Position numbers and translations under genes: made by a program. Of a stretch of 64,000 nucleotides of DNA, positions 1-11,079 are shown in pieces; position 1 is the stretch's first letter; each line of letters begins with the position of its first letter. The notes beneath the pieces were generated by a model. It was not told the DNA's origin and did no database searches. It saw nothing but the letters and a program-made list of their open reading frames with translations. Origin of the DNA: Flavobacteriales bacterium (GTDB lineage: Bacteria; Bacteroidota; Bacteroidia; Flavobacteriales_D; Sanyastnellaceae); contig JADFAK010000101.1 of the NCBI GenBank assembly GCA_015665315.1, positions 32,433-96,432 on the forward strand. The letters are read 5' to 3'.

Positions 1-2
1 CG

Positions 3-764
3 ACATACACCTTGAGCGGACATACCCAACTCCCGAATAAAATTGGAATTGGGGGAATCGCCTACCACGATAATACAGGTGGTGCCATTTCGCGTACAGG
101 TGTAGAATTAACTGGTAGCTATCACATTGACCTGAATAATCAAGACGCTATTTCCTTCGGTCTTAGTGGAGTTGTGAGTCAATACAAATTTGACAATACC
201 GATCTTGTTGTGTTTGACCCGAATGATGAAGCCCTTATCGGTGGGATGGAAAGTCACGTCAACTTTGATGCAAATTTTGGAATGCTCGTTTTTGGACCGA
301 ATTATTTCTTCGGACTTTCGATTCCTCAACTTATACAGACGCAATTGAAGCTGGAGTCAAACGGTACACCAAAGGATAACCGAAATGCGCGCCATTTCTA
401 TTTTATGGGTTCGTATAAATACTACATTACTGAAGATATAGATCTACAACCTTCGGCACTTGTGAAGTTCGTTGTAGCCTCTCCGGTTCAGTTTGACGTA
501 AATGCCAAAGTAACTTACAAAGACATGATTTTCGCAGGTCTTACATACCGACACAAGGATGCGGTTGCTTTTATGGCCGGCTTGGAATGGAATCAATTTG
601 CTTTTGGTTATGCCTACGATCTTACAGTTACCGATGCGAGAAGCTTCAGTCCTCATACGCATGAAATTACTCTAGGGTACTACATCCCACGTAAACGAGG
701 CGGTTTTACCGATCGTTCATTGCTGGGGCCAAAAATTATTTCTCGTAGACGTGTAATCAAATAA
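3..764 (+). CDS. PorP/SprF-family type IX secretion system membrane protein (5' end truncated by window)
   Basis: TYTLSGHTQLPNKIGIGGIAYHDNTGG...GYYIPRKRG pattern typical of PorP/SprF. The reading frame is open to the window edge, so the listed start at 12 (TTG) is probably internal. Confidence 0.85.
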   Translation, partial: TYTLSGHTQLPNKIGIGGIAYHDNTGGAISRTGVELTGSYHIDLNNQDAISFGLSGVVSQYKFDNTDLVVFDPNDEALIGGMESHVNFDANFGMLVFGPNYFFGLSIPQLIQTQLKLESNGTPKDNRNARHFYFMGSYKYYITEDIDLQPSALVKFVVASPVQFDVNAKVTYKDMIFAGLTYRHKDAVAFMAGLEWNQFAFGYAYDLTVTDARSFSPHTHEITLGYYIPRKRGGFTDRSLLGPKIISRRRVIK

Positions 765-872
765 TTAACTTTGGCAGTATTCTTGATAGGAAAGAACTTC
801 CTGACGAAACAGTATTCAAAGGAAAACTAACTATTCGATAAACTGCTCCCTGGAAAGTGGGATCTAATTAAA

Positions 873-1457
873 ATGAACATGAAAAAACTGTTATTCACTG
901 TACTAGGTATTGCCTTGTGCTCAATCACATTCGGACAATTCGAGAAATTGGTCGTTAAGGAAGTACCAAACAACGGCGCCGTTCCTGGGAAGACATATCG
1001 CATATATGCTAAGGTTAAAAGCACCGAAGATCATATTCACGCTGTATTTGGTCAGGAAGGCCATCCCTTAAAGGTGGAGTCAACAAAGCCTTTTTTCCAG
1101 TCGAAGTATGGTGGAGGAATGAGCAAGGAAATTAACAGGTCTACAGTAGCAGAGAATGCTGAACTGAAATTTGATAGTTGGGTGACGATTGGTCTTGAGG
1201 ACAACTACAACAATGCTCTCAATATTTTTATCATGACTTTAGAGGCGTTTGAAGCTGGTAAGACCTTGGAAACTTCCGATGGCGCATGGTTCGTAACACC
1301 AGATCACCGTCAGGCATTTGCCGAAGATGATAAGCTAATTTTATTGATGCAACTCACTACCGAAGGTACTGTTGAGGGCGTCATTAACTTGCAAGGTCGA
1401 ATGGCCTCAGGTGAAGTGTTCAAAGAGTATGATCTTACCTTTAAATGTGGTAAGTAA
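873..1457 (+). CDS. secreted hypothetical protein
   Basis: 194-aa ORF with N-terminal signal peptide (MKKLLFTVLGIALCSITFGQ), followed by a terminator hairpin. Confidence 0.7.
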   Translation: MNMKKLLFTVLGIALCSITFGQFEKLVVKEVPNNGAVPGKTYRIYAKVKSTEDHIHAVFGQEGHPLKVESTKPFFQSKYGGGMSKEINRSTVAENAELKFDSWVTIGLEDNYNNALNIFIMTLEAFEAGKTLETSDGAWFVTPDHRQAFAEDDKLILLMQLTTEGTVEGVINLQGRMASGEVFKEYDLTFKCGK

Positions 1458-1480
1458 GACGATATCATAGATAGAATTGA

Positions 1481-1506
1481 GGTCGGCATTTATGCCGACC
1501 TTTTTT
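1481..1506. terminator. Rho-independent terminator, 3' of the 873-1457 ORF, facing msrB
   Basis: GGTCGGCA-TTTA-TGCCGACC followed by TTTTTT. Confidence 0.85.
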
Positions 1507-1509
1507 ATG

Positions 1510-2004
1510 CTAGCGTTTTTCGAATTCGAGTGACGCCGAGTTAATGCAATATCTCAGTCCCGTAGGATTCGGGCCATCGGTGAATACATGTCCAAGATGA
1601 CCTTCGCAACGGTTACATACTACTTCGACTCGTCGCATGCCATAAGCATTGTCAACTCTTTCCCCTACATGCGTGGAATCCGCAGGCGTATAAAAACTCG
1701 GCCATCCAGTACCCGATTCAAACTTAGTTGCTGAGTCAAACAATTCTAGACCGCAACCTGCGCAATGATACATTCCAGTTTCATGGTTGTCCCACAATTC
1801 GCCCGTAAATGCCCTCTCCGTGCCTTTCTCTCTTAAAATATGGTATTCCTCCGCAGTGAGAATTGCTTTCCATTCTTCAGCCGTTTTTGTCACGAGCTCG
1901 CCTTTGTACGTAGCCTGAATCTGTTCCGCTTGGGTTTGGCCATCTGAACAACTGGACAGACTTAAAATACCGAGGGTCAAAGAAAAGAGTAGGAGGTGTT
2001 TCAT
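1510..2004 (-). CDS. msrB: peptide-methionine (R)-S-oxide reductase, lipoprotein form
   Basis: MsrB motifs [47 protein letters not shown]; lipobox LSSCSD. Confidence 0.95.
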   Translation of the reverse strand: MKHLLLFSLTLGILSLSSCSDGQTQAEQIQATYKGELVTKTAEEWKAILTAEEYHILREKGTERAFTGELWDNHETGMYHCAGCGLELFDSATKFESGTGWPSFYTPADSTHVGERVDNAYGMRRVEVVCNRCEGHLGHVFTDGPNPTGLRYCINSASLEFEKR

Positions 2005-2014
2005 TGTAGTGATA

Positions 2015-4840
2015 TTATGCTTGTTCGATTGACTGCTTATTGAACTTAGAAATTAGGTGTTTTCCTGTGTAAGAAGCGTCAATTTTTGTTAAGTCTAAAG
2101 GTGTACCCGCAAATACAAGATTACCGCCTGCATCTCCACCTTCGGGTCCAAGGTCAATTACCCAATCCGCGGTTTTGATCATGTCAGGGTCGTGTTCGAT
2201 AACAATAATCGTATGACCCTGGCCAAGTAGCGCATTGAAGGATGCCAATAACTTCTTTACGTCGTCGAAGTGCAGTCCTGTTGTGGGCTCGTCGAAGATG
2301 AATAAGGTATGCGGACTGCGATCGCCTTTGGCCAGATAGGACGCCAGCTTAATGCGTTGTGCTTCTCCTCCAGAAAGAGTGCTGCTTGGCTGACCTAGCT
2401 TCACATAGCCCAGTCCGACATCTTGCAGAGGTTGCAATTTGGCCACGACCTTTTTACTCTTTGCGTCGTCATTGGTGAAAAATTCGATAGCATCATCGAC
2501 CGTCATATTCAACACATCTGCCACTGAATTGGAGTTGTATTCAATCTCCAGAATTTCATCCTTGAATCGTTTTCCATGGCATACATCACAAGTGAGCTTG
2601 ATGTCGGCCATAAACTGCATTTCAATTGTCACTTGGCCTTCTCCTTCGCACTCATCACATCTTCCGCCTGCCACGTTGAACGAAAAGTGAGAAGGTTTGT
2701 AGCCCCTACTTTTTGCCAATGGTTGCGCACATAGCAGCGCCCGAATTTCGTCGTAAGCCTTTACATAAGTCACTGGATTCGATCTGCTTGATTTTCCGAT
2801 GGGGTTTTGATCGATGAACTCCACTTCCTCGACAATATGCGTGTCTCCCGAAAGATCATCGTGATCTCCTACCGTTTCAGAGTAGTGCTGTAATTTTCTA
2901 CGCATTGCAGGGTACAAAATCGATCCTACCAATGTTGATTTTCCCGATCCACTGACACCAGTTACGGCGGTTAATACGTGCAAGGGAAATTCTACGGTAA
3001 GATTTTTAAGGTTGTTTTCCCGCGCGCCAGTAATGATCAAGCGATCTTTCCACTTTCTTGTTTTCGTCGGAATCGGAATTTCTAGGGCGCCGGTCAAATA
3101 AGCGGCTGTAAGACTGTCAGGATACTGAGGGAGTTCGTCAAAAGTTCCTGAAAACACCAGCTGACCGCCATGTGTTCCTGCTCGGGGTCCCATGTCAACG
3201 ATCAAATCCGCTGCACGCATCATCTCTTCATCGTGTTCAACGACAATCACAGTATTGCCTAAATCTCGCAGCGATTCTAGAATCGCTATGAGCCTTTTTG
3301 TGTCGCGTGGATGCAGACCAATGGAAGGCTCATCCAAAATATACATAGATCCTACCAAGCTACTTCCCAGGCTAGTGGCGAGGTTAATACGCTGTGATTC
3401 ACCTCCAGAAAGCGTGTTCGACATTCGATTTAATGTCAAGTAACCCAATCCAACTTCAACCAAATACCCAAGTCTGTTCTTAATCTCGATCATGAGATGC
3501 TTGGAAATAGCCTTTTGCACATCGCTTAACTCCCAAGAATTCACCTTGTCAACGGCCTTATGTATCGGCATCATCAATAGAGATGGGAGGGTAGTGTCAC
3601 AGATTTTTATGTAGTGCGCTTCTTTTCGAATACGTGATCCAAGACATTCAGGGCACTTCGTCTTGCCGCGGTATCGACTGAGCATAATGCGATACTGAAT
3701 CTTATAGGCACTTTCCTCGACAAACTTGAAGAAAGCATTCAATCCTTTGAAGTGTTCATTTCCCGTCCACAACAATGCGACTTGCTCCTCGGTTAATTCG
3801 AACACAGGACGATGAATGGGGAAGTCGAACTTGGAAGAGACCATGATCAAGTCCTTTTTCCATTCCGACATCTTTTCTCCTTTCCAGCATACGATTGCGT
3901 CGTCATAGACCGACAGACTCTTGTCTGGAATAACTAAATCAGGGTCGATACCTATTATACTTCCGAAACCCTCACATCGCTTGCAGGCGCCCACTGGGGT
4001 GTTGAAACTGAAATAATCCGGAAATGGTTCGTCGAAGGACATTCCATCGAGTTCGAAGAGGTTCGAAAATTCCTGCACTTTATCAGGCTTCCCAGGGATA
4101 ATCACTTTGCATATTCCATTCCCCTCAAAGAAGGCCGTTTCAACCGAATCCATCAACCTAGAGGCTAGCTCATCTTCCGAACTCGCGCTTAGTCTGTCAA
4201 TAACTAAATCAAAAGCCACAACCTTGTCAGGGATACTTTCCAATTCGTCTAGATCATAACTTATCCCATCCATCAAAACTCGATTGAATCCTTGCTGAGT
4301 CAATATTTGCATGTGTTGCTTAGCAGTCCTATCCGTCTTCTCGGGAACAGGAGAACACACCATAAAACGTGTTCCTTCTTCTAAGCCTTGCACGAATTCC
4401 AGCACATCCTCTGGTGTATGGCGCTTTACTTCCTTGCCTGAAATAGGGGAATATGTTCGGCCCATGCGGGCAAATAGTAGCTTCAGGTAATCATAAATCT
4501 CAGTACTTGTGCCCACTGTAGAACGTGAGCTCCGCGTAACCACCTTCTGCTCAATGGCTACCGCCGGACTGATTCCCTTGATGTAATCTACCTCAGGTTT
4601 GTCCAGTCGGCCCATGAACTGTCGGGCATAGGAGGACAAGCTCTCCACATACCTTCGCTGACCTTCAGCGTAGAGGGTGTCGAATGCCAATGAAGATTTT
4701 CCAGAACCAGAAAGCCCTGTGATGACGACTAATTTTTTTCGTGGGATTACCACGTCAACGTTCTTAAGATTGTGAACCCGCGCGCCTTTAATAATAATAT
4801 TCAAGCGAGGGTCTAGCTTCTCGAGGTCCTGTATAACCAT
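2015..4840 (-). CDS. uvrA: excinuclease ABC subunit UvrA
   Basis: 941 aa, [28 protein letters not shown], two ABC ATPase halves, zinc-finger CxxC motifs. Confidence 0.98.
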   Translation of the reverse strand: MVIQDLEKLDPRLNIIIKGARVHNLKNVDVVIPRKKLVVITGLSGSGKSSLAFDTLYAEGQRRYVESLSSYARQFMGRLDKPEVDYIKGISPAVAIEQKVVTRSSRSTVGTSTEIYDYLKLLFARMGRTYSPISGKEVKRHTPEDVLEFVQGLEEGTRFMVCSPVPEKTDRTAKQHMQILTQQGFNRVLMDGISYDLDELESIPDKVVAFDLVIDRLSASSEDELASRLMDSVETAFFEGNGICKVIIPGKPDKVQEFSNLFELDGMSFDEPFPDYFSFNTPVGACKRCEGFGSIIGIDPDLVIPDKSLSVYDDAIVCWKGEKMSEWKKDLIMVSSKFDFPIHRPVFELTEEQVALLWTGNEHFKGLNAFFKFVEESAYKIQYRIMLSRYRGKTKCPECLGSRIRKEAHYIKICDTTLPSLLMMPIHKAVDKVNSWELSDVQKAISKHLMIEIKNRLGYLVEVGLGYLTLNRMSNTLSGGESQRINLATSLGSSLVGSMYILDEPSIGLHPRDTKRLIAILESLRDLGNTVIVVEHDEEMMRAADLIVDMGPRAGTHGGQLVFSGTFDELPQYPDSLTAAYLTGALEIPIPTKTRKWKDRLIITGARENNLKNLTVEFPLHVLTAVTGVSGSGKSTLVGSILYPAMRRKLQHYSETVGDHDDLSGDTHIVEEVEFIDQNPIGKSSRSNPVTYVKAYDEIRALLCAQPLAKSRGYKPSHFSFNVAGGRCDECEGEGQVTIEMQFMADIKLTCDVCHGKRFKDEILEIEYNSNSVADVLNMTVDDAIEFFTNDDAKSKKVVAKLQPLQDVGLGYVKLGQPSSTLSGGEAQRIKLASYLAKGDRSPHTLFIFDEPTTGLHFDDVKKLLASFNALLGQGHTIIVIEHDPDMIKTADWVIDLGPEGGDAGGNLVFAGTPLDLTKIDASYTGKHLISKFNKQSIEQA

Positions 4841-4890
4841 GAAAGATACTGGGAGTTTAGACTTTTTAACACCATCAAAAGTAGCTATTA

Positions 4891-4923
4891 TTTGGAAGGC
4901 TCAAATCAAAAGACTTATATTTG
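4891..4923 (+). promoter_or_regulatory. Bacteroidota-type promoter (TTTG-N21-TATATTTG) upstream of the ECF sigma gene
   Basis: TTTG at 4891-4894 and TATATTTG at 4916-4923, matching the TTTG / TAnnTTTG consensus; about 158 nt before the ATG. Confidence 0.55.
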
Positions 4924-5080
4924 TGGGAGAGGCAAAGAAATATTTGTGGCAACACAATAATTTGATTTAGCTCTCGTTAATTAGAATAAGTACTCACATA
5001 AACGACGACAGTATAGCATACACTTTACTCTTAAGTATTTAGATTTTTTGGTATTAACCACTTAAAAGAGGGAGGGTATT

Positions 5081-5668
5081 ATGCGATTTTCAAACTGCTC
5101 TGATCAGGAACTGATCCGTTTATATCTCGAAGGAAGCGATTCAGCATTCGAGACATTATTAACAAGACATAAAGACAAGGTATTTACCAAGGTCTATTTG
5201 ATGGTTCGCGATGAAGCTTTGGCCGAGGATATTTTCCAGGACTGTTTTATCAAAGTCATTCAAACGTTGAAATCAGGTAAATACAACGAGGAAGGTAAAT
5301 TTCTTCCTTGGGTCATGAGAATTGCTCACAATTTGGCAATTGACTCTTTCCGACGAAACAAAAAGATGCCAGCTGTTAGAAGCGACGATAGAAACGACGT
5401 GTTTGCGACTATTGGACATCCTGACATGCACGCAGAGGACGAGATTATTCACAATCAAGTAACTAGCGATGTGAAAAAACTGGTGAAATTATTGCCTCAA
5501 GAACAAAAAGAGGTAATCATCATGCGTCTATACTACAAGATGAGTTTTAAAGAGATTGCAGAGAGCTGTGATATCAGTATTAACACGGCATTGGGAAGGA
5601 TGAGATACGCATTGATCAACTTGCGCAAGATCATCGACGAAAAGCAAATTCAATTGAACTTGTCATAG
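5081..5668 (+). CDS. RNA polymerase sigma-70 factor, ECF subfamily
   Basis: Sigma70 region 2 (DEALAEDIFQDCFIKVIQ...FLPWVMRIAHNLAIDSFRRNKK) and region 4 (LPQEQKEVIIMRLYYKMSFKEIAE). Confidence 0.95.
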   Translation: MRFSNCSDQELIRLYLEGSDSAFETLLTRHKDKVFTKVYLMVRDEALAEDIFQDCFIKVIQTLKSGKYNEEGKFLPWVMRIAHNLAIDSFRRNKKMPAVRSDDRNDVFATIGHPDMHAEDEIIHNQVTSDVKKLVKLLPQEQKEVIIMRLYYKMSFKEIAESCDISINTALGRMRYALINLRKIIDEKQIQLNLS

Positions 5669-5739
5669 AAATTTAAAGGGGATACAATAAGGTTGCTTTG
5701 ACAACGTTCTGTACAGGAACCAACATCAAAAATGAGCCT

Positions 5740-5952
5740 ATGATTGATTTTACCCTTGATGATTTATCTGAATTTACACGCCATGAAAGGCAATTGTTTA
5801 ATGACATATTTAAACAGGATCAAATGATTCAATCTAAAGATCGGTTGTTCGAGCCGAAGGAGGATTCTGTAAATCGAATACTGGCCTATTCAAAAGCACT
5901 CAGTGTTAGAAAAAGTCAAAAAATGGACAACTTTCAAATTGTCCTCAACTAG
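5740..5952 (+). CDS. small hypothetical protein co-located with the ECF sigma factor
   Basis: 70 aa from ATG 5740 (MIDFTLDDLSEFTRHERQLF...), between the sigma gene and a terminator. The listed start at 5698 is an upstream TTG. Confidence 0.65.
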   Translation: MIDFTLDDLSEFTRHERQLFNDIFKQDQMIQSKDRLFEPKEDSVNRILAYSKALSVRKSQKMDNFQIVLN

Positions 5953-5956
5953 AATT

Positions 5957-5987
5957 AAAGTCCCGAGCATTTCGGGACTTTTTTTTG
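5957..5987. terminator. Rho-independent terminator between convergent genes
   Basis: AAGTCCCGA-GCATT-TCGGGACTT followed by a T-run. Confidence 0.9.
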
Positions 5988-5988
5988 C

Positions 5989-7341
5989 TTAGATATTTTC
6001 AATGGAAGCATCTTCCAAAACGACGATGTCACGAGGCGCGCATTTTTCAATGTGTGAACGAAGAACCGACTCAATGGCCGAAGAATGGGCGATGGGAGTT
6101 AAGTAATCTTCCAAAGTCTCTGAATTTGATATTCCTACGTCGACCGGAACATATCCGATGCCTTTTAGTTGTCCGTCATACACCCACACAAAGGAATTTT
6201 CATCCATCGTTCGTCCAATCCCCTTGATTAAAAATGATCCGTAAACGTTGTTTTGTTTGCGTATCGCGCTTGAAATCAGTTCATTGTGTTTTTCAACGGT
6301 TTCCCCAGGTTGATCTGTGACGGGCAGACCACAATATTTATAGTGGATTTGATTTTCATCGGCAAATTCGAATAACCATTGTCGCGCTCGCTGACCAGAA
6401 GTAAATGATCGGATTGGTTGAGCCGAGTTGGTGACTTTTTTAACGCACAATCGGATGGCTCCGGCCTGATCCTCATAAGTGTACACGCCAAATTTACCTA
6501 TTGGTTGTTTCTGAGCTCTATTGTACTTGGGCCAGTATTTCTTAATCTCCATGTCTTCCAAGATCAACGCGATCAATTCAGTTCCTGTGAGTTGAAACGA
6601 AATGTTATGGATCTCCGTGAAATAGGCTTGTCGGCGCTCACTCTTCAATTTACCCGAAAAATGGCTGCGAATGCGTTTCTTAATATTTCGAGCCTTCCCA
6701 ATGTAGATGATCTTTCCCTTGCCATCTTGGAAATAATATACGCCAGCGTTTTCAGGTAAATCGTGGAATATTTGGGCATCTAGATTGTTAGGTAAGAAGG
6801 CCTCCCCACTGCCTCGCTTGCTCATATCAACCAACTCATCAATCCCAATCACTTCAATGATACGTTCAAATAATTCAACCGTGGCCAAGGTGTCTCCCTT
6901 CGCCCTGTGTCGGGCTTCATTGCCTATTCCGAAATGCCGACATATATTTCCCAAACTGTAAGAAGGGTGGCCAGGAAATGCTTTTTTTGCCAAGCGAACT
7001 GTACACAATTTGTTTCTATTCCATACGATGCCAGCTTCTTCAAAGTGTTTCTTCATGAAGGAGTAATCGAAGTTCACGTTGTGGGCTACGAAGATCGCAT
7101 CTCCAATAAATGATTCAATTTCGACTGCAACATCCTCAAAGCGTGGAGCATCGCATACCATTTCATCGGTAATACCCGTCAATTGGGTGATGTATCTTGG
7201 AATAGAACCCTCGGGCTGAATCAATGAATGCCAGGTGTCAACGATTGTTTTACCGTCGAAAAGACACACACATACCTCAGTGATACTATTGCCGGATGCG
7301 TAGCTCCCTGTGGTTTCAATATCTGTGATGGCGAATAACAT
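5989..7341 (-). CDS. DnaQ-like 3'-5' exonuclease fused to a GIY-YIG (UvrC N-terminal type) nuclease domain
   Basis: ITDIETTG, FVAHNVNFDYSFM, HRAKGDTLATVELF (Exo I-III); then GVYYFQDGKGKIIYIGKARNIKKRI (GIY-YIG). Confidence 0.92.
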   Translation of the reverse strand: MLFAITDIETTGSYASGNSITEVCVCLFDGKTIVDTWHSLIQPEGSIPRYITQLTGITDEMVCDAPRFEDVAVEIESFIGDAIFVAHNVNFDYSFMKKHFEEAGIVWNRNKLCTVRLAKKAFPGHPSYSLGNICRHFGIGNEARHRAKGDTLATVELFERIIEVIGIDELVDMSKRGSGEAFLPNNLDAQIFHDLPENAGVYYFQDGKGKIIYIGKARNIKKRIRSHFSGKLKSERRQAYFTEIHNISFQLTGTELIALILEDMEIKKYWPKYNRAQKQPIGKFGVYTYEDQAGAIRLCVKKVTNSAQPIRSFTSGQRARQWLFEFADENQIHYKYCGLPVTDQPGETVEKHNELISSAIRKQNNVYGSFLIKGIGRTMDENSFVWVYDGQLKGIGYVPVDVGISNSETLEDYLTPIAHSSAIESVLRSHIEKCAPRDIVVLEDASIENI

Positions 7342-7395
7342 GATTTCAAAAATACGAAAGACACTTCGCCTTGTATTTACGTTCTTTGTATTGTT

Positions 7396-8208
7396 TTGAT
7401 CAAATCGCTAAAATATTACTTGTTCGTCACAACGGTTGTGGCCCTAATTTCGTGCGGAGGTGCTTCCGAGAAAGACCTCAATGCAGATCCGAAAACGAGC
7501 TCGAAGACCCCAGAAAAGGAGGTGGCTGCAGATACAACACAAGTCGAAGCAGCTCCAGTTGAGTCGTGGCCTTATTTGTCAGACGACAACTGCGTGGCTT
7601 TTCTAGAAAAATATGGCGCCGACAACCCAGAAACCAAAGTGCGGATCAAAACGAATTTTGGAGATATTGAGGTCGAACTTTTTGAAGACACGCCCTTGCA
7701 TCGAGCCAATTTTATCTACCTCGTCAAGCGGGAATACTTCAATCCTACCGAGTTTGTTCGCATCATCAAAGGCTTCGTCGTACAAGGCGGAAATTCGGAG
7801 AAACTGCTCGCCGAGCAAAAGCGTTTCATCATGGGGAAATACACAATTCCACAGGAGATGATGCAGGCACATCCGCACTATCGAGGAGCCTTGGCCATGT
7901 CAAGATCTTATACCAACAATCCTGAAAAGCGATCTTCGGCCTATGATTTTTACATTGTGCATGGAACTGTCCCGTCAAAAACCGAAATTTACGAAGCCAA
8001 GAAGCGTGAGGATTGGAAATATTGGGATTCGGTCATTGATCGATACACGAAAATTGGAGGCGCAATCCATCTCGATGGTGAGCATACCGTGTTTGGTCGG
8101 GTTACCAAAGGGATGAAGGTAGTAGATGAGATTGCATCACTGCCCACCGACGATGCCGATTGGCCCAAAGAATACGTTGAATTGAACATGGAATTGATAA
8201 TTGATTAG
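7396..8208 (+). CDS. cyclophilin-type peptidylprolyl isomerase, lipoprotein (TTG start)
   Basis: VALISCGG lipobox; RIKTNFGDIEVELFEDTPLHRANFIYLV...RIIKGFVVQGG...GEHTVFGRVTKGMKVVDEIA. Confidence 0.93.
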   Translation: MIKSLKYYLFVTTVVALISCGGASEKDLNADPKTSSKTPEKEVAADTTQVEAAPVESWPYLSDDNCVAFLEKYGADNPETKVRIKTNFGDIEVELFEDTPLHRANFIYLVKREYFNPTEFVRIIKGFVVQGGNSEKLLAEQKRFIMGKYTIPQEMMQAHPHYRGALAMSRSYTNNPEKRSSAYDFYIVHGTVPSKTEIYEAKKREDWKYWDSVIDRYTKIGGAIHLDGEHTVFGRVTKGMKVVDEIASLPTDDADWPKEYVELNMELIID

Positions 8209-9198
8209 ATGATGAAGAGTATCAAGTTTACCTGGATAGTAGCACTGCTGGTTTTAATTGTTGGTGAGGCACAAGGCCAAATGCTTAAGAACAAAACCAT
8301 TCCAATGACATCTTTTCTTCAGGATGATGATGAAGATGGCTGGGACGAAGAAGATGAATCAGGGTTTTCAATTACGTTGAACCTAGGGGCTTATTTTGCC
8401 AACAAGAAATCAGCTCAGGTGTACAATGGGTCCGGAATTGTAGTTGACGGAAATGAATTTCAATTTGTCTTCGAAGATGATGGAAGCGGCATTCGTTATT
8501 TTGCAATTGACGAGCGACTTAATATTAACTTGTTTCCCGCACAAACTCAGTCTGTCCTTGACGCTGTTGGAGCAACCGGCTTGTCGATACCTTACGACTC
8601 TAGTCCTGCCAATATGGGCTATCAGCCTTCGTTTGTAATCGGACTTAATTTGAAGTACAACTTTAACAACACAGCTGCTGTAGTACTTGATCTGAATACT
8701 ACCCGGCTAAAAGCAGTGGATGTGTTTACTATTCAATTCATAGGAACAGGTCAGCAGCAAAACGCACAAAACGATGTCCGCCCATATACAATTACTGGCG
8801 AGGAACAACGTATTTTTCTTTCATTGGGATACCGTCAAGGATGGGAGCTCAAAGGCAAGAATAAAATCTACTGTGATTTTTTCGGGAATATGTTAATGTC
8901 ACAATTACGGAGCAATTACATAACTGTTCCGAGCGGACAATCAGGAACAGGATCTACTGGGTTTACCGACTTGCAATTGATTACATATTCCAGGGCCAAT
9001 AACGCTGTGGCCCCCGGTCAATACAATCCCAAGGCAGGAATTGGATTCGGGTTTGGCATTGGGCCTGGTGTGGAGTTTGTCCTCAAAGAAAAGATCAGAA
9101 TGGACCTCGGATTGATTATTTCGAGGGATAAAGTGAAGATTGAACAGTACGGCGACAATATGATCAACTATCAGGTAGTGGCCCGATTTGGTATCTAA
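8209..9198 (+). CDS. outer-membrane beta-barrel-type hypothetical protein
   Basis: Signal peptide, alternating beta-strand pattern, C-terminal aromatic-rich strand; starts immediately after the PPIase stop. Confidence 0.6.
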   Translation: MMKSIKFTWIVALLVLIVGEAQGQMLKNKTIPMTSFLQDDDEDGWDEEDESGFSITLNLGAYFANKKSAQVYNGSGIVVDGNEFQFVFEDDGSGIRYFAIDERLNINLFPAQTQSVLDAVGATGLSIPYDSSPANMGYQPSFVIGLNLKYNFNNTAAVVLDLNTTRLKAVDVFTIQFIGTGQQQNAQNDVRPYTITGEEQRIFLSLGYRQGWELKGKNKIYCDFFGNMLMSQLRSNYITVPSGQSGTGSTGFTDLQLITYSRANNAVAPGQYNPKAGIGFGFGIGPGVEFVLKEKIRMDLGLIISRDKVKIEQYGDNMINYQVVARFGI

Positions 9199-9204
9199 AA
9201 AAAC

Positions 9205-9226
9205 TGTCCACCCCATTGGATGGACA
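9205..9226. terminator. possible terminator hairpin
   Basis: TGTCCA...TGGACA inverted repeat just after the stop at 9198, flanked by an A-run/T-rich sequence. Confidence 0.5.
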
Positions 9227-9401
9227 ATTTTGAAACCTTAACCAAATTACTATTACTAATGTGAATGCCATGAATGGCACACTTAACCGTATCTAAGATA
9301 CAATAGCTTTTTTCTTTTTTCTGGGCCTTTCTAAGGAACGGAGCTATTTTGCGAGTAAGCGGAGGAAATGAAACAAGCAATGATTAAATCAACCTACCAG
9401 C

Positions 9402-9911
9402 ATGGAGCAACTAGATAAATTTCAAGGGTATTTTCAGCACTATATCGGACTCTCCAAACACATGGAACTGCAAGAAGCTTTGCGCGATTCGGCTAGGGAA
9501 CTTGAGTCACTGGTTGTTGATTTATCCGATGAAAAGCTTAATTCAGCTTATGCACAAGGCAAATGGTCCATCAAGGAGTTGCTATTGCACTTGGCCGATT
9601 GCGAGCGGGTTTTTCAGTACCGCGCTTTAAGTATGTCTCGGGGAGATAACCGTGACCTAATGGGATTTGACCACGATGCTTGGGTGCCTATGTCTGATGC
9701 AAATCGACGCACAAAACAACATTTGCTCGAAGAGCTAAAAAACCTCCGATTAAGTAGCATAGACCTGTTTTCCTCGATGACCGACGAACAACTCGACCGC
9801 GATGGAAGTGCCAACGGTAATGTTATGTCGGCCCGAGCGATTGGCTTTATCGTTTCCGGCCATACGATTCATCACACGAATATCCTCAAAGAGAGGTACC
9901 TCAATAGCTAA
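9402..9911 (+). CDS. DinB family protein
   Basis: YAQGKWSIKELLLHLADCERVFQYRAL and C-terminal GHTIHHTNILKERYL metal-ligand histidines. Confidence 0.9.
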   Translation: MEQLDKFQGYFQHYIGLSKHMELQEALRDSARELESLVVDLSDEKLNSAYAQGKWSIKELLLHLADCERVFQYRALSMSRGDNRDLMGFDHDAWVPMSDANRRTKQHLLEELKNLRLSSIDLFSSMTDEQLDRDGSANGNVMSARAIGFIVSGHTIHHTNILKERYLNS

Positions 9912-11079
9912 GTCGCAATCTCAAGAAGATGCTGTTTCCTAGATTTTGGTGGCGATTCTCGATGGCTCCGAAATAGAGCTGACCGGTTAAGTCGACGTCC
10001 CAACTGTTGTTGATGGAGTATGCCAAGGATGGCATGTAGAAGGTAATGTCGCGTTCGAAAAGATGAAACATTGCCACGGATGCCGAAAGGGCAGGAGTAA
10101 TAGCCCCACTCGCTTGGATGAAGGAGGTGAATTGAGCGGGCATGAGGTTTTTGGCCGACAATGGTTCTCTTCCAAACACTGTGGATCCGAGAGGAAGGGA
10201 ATTGGTATTTGCTTGGTTGCTGTTGTACAACCCAGCGATGTTGACGTAGATTCCGTGGTTGAAGACATAGTCGAAAGTAATCGATGCGCTAACTATGCCA
10301 CTTGTGTCAGCGACCATGCTTTTGGGATGAAAGTAAGTCGCCTCACCTTTGAATCCAGCGTTTTTAACGTTTCCAGCCCAACCTATTCCTGCTGCGTAAT
10401 CTGTGAAATAATTGGCTGCAAGTACTTGGAAGTCGTAGTTGAATTTATTGAACTTCAGCATGAGGCCAGCTACACTGGTGTTCAGACTGGTGTCGGGTTT
10501 TACAGCCACTTGAATTGATGTGGAGTTCTTGTAGTACTGGATCCGCAGTGCGTCGGAGCCTGGACGTTCCTGGTAGTCAAAATCTACCAAATTGTAAGCA
10601 TTGAACAAATCGTTGGGATTCCAGGCGAGGTTCACACCCCAATTGACTCTTTGTCGGCCTAAACTAAGGTCCCAATTCCCTTTCGAATAACGGATATAGG
10701 CACGATCAATGGTGCTATGTAGGACAAATGCCTTCTCATCGATCCAGACTTTTGACAAATTGGCCAGTCCGGGATCTTTCTTGAGTTGCGTAGAAAGAAA
10801 TGGATTCATTTTCACAGACTCTCCGTAAAAGACTCTGTTTCGGGCTTCTACAAAGGCCGTGATAGAGCTAGAGGCGTGGTACTTGAAATTCAGTCGATTG
10901 TGAATGAGGTTGTCGGTGATAAGGTTGTCGCCGTTGGTGAAGGAGGTCGAGGCAAGGTACTTTACATAGCCATTCAATTCGAAATGTTCCTTCATCCAAC
11001 TAGTTGTTTCCGAGGAATCCTGCTGAGCATTTGCGCTTAATGCGCCCCAAAAAAAGATGAAGAAAACCCACTTACGCAT
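9901..11079 (-). CDS. outer-membrane porin-like beta-barrel protein of the ABC/LolA-like operon
   Basis: Start at MRKWVFFIFFWG (11079) with signal peptide; LSLGRQRVNWGVNLAWNPNDLFNAYN porin-like motif; C-terminal LRLRLSY. Confidence 0.65.
   Translation of the reverse strand: MRKWVFFIFFWGALSANAQQDSSETTSWMKEHFELNGYVKYLASTSFTNGDNLITDNLIHNRLNFKYHASSSITAFVEARNRVFYGESVKMNPFLSTQLKKDPGLANLSKVWIDEKAFVLHSTIDRAYIRYSKGNWDLSLGRQRVNWGVNLAWNPNDLFNAYNLVDFDYQERPGSDALRIQYYKNSTSIQVAVKPDTSLNTSVAGLMLKFNKFNYDFQVLAANYFTDYAAGIGWAGNVKNAGFKGEATYFHPKSMVADTSGIVSASITFDYVFNHGIYVNIAGLYNSNQANTNSLPLGSTVFGREPLSAKNLMPAQFTSFIQASGAITPALSASVAMFHLFERDITFYMPSLAYSINNSWDVDLTGQLYFGAIENRHQNLGNSIFLRLRLSY

Noticed and set aside
7613-7861. 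Small overlapping ORFs inside the PPIase gene (7603-7878 -, 7613-7861 +)
   Set aside because: Shadow ORFs inside a well-supported gene with no family signal.
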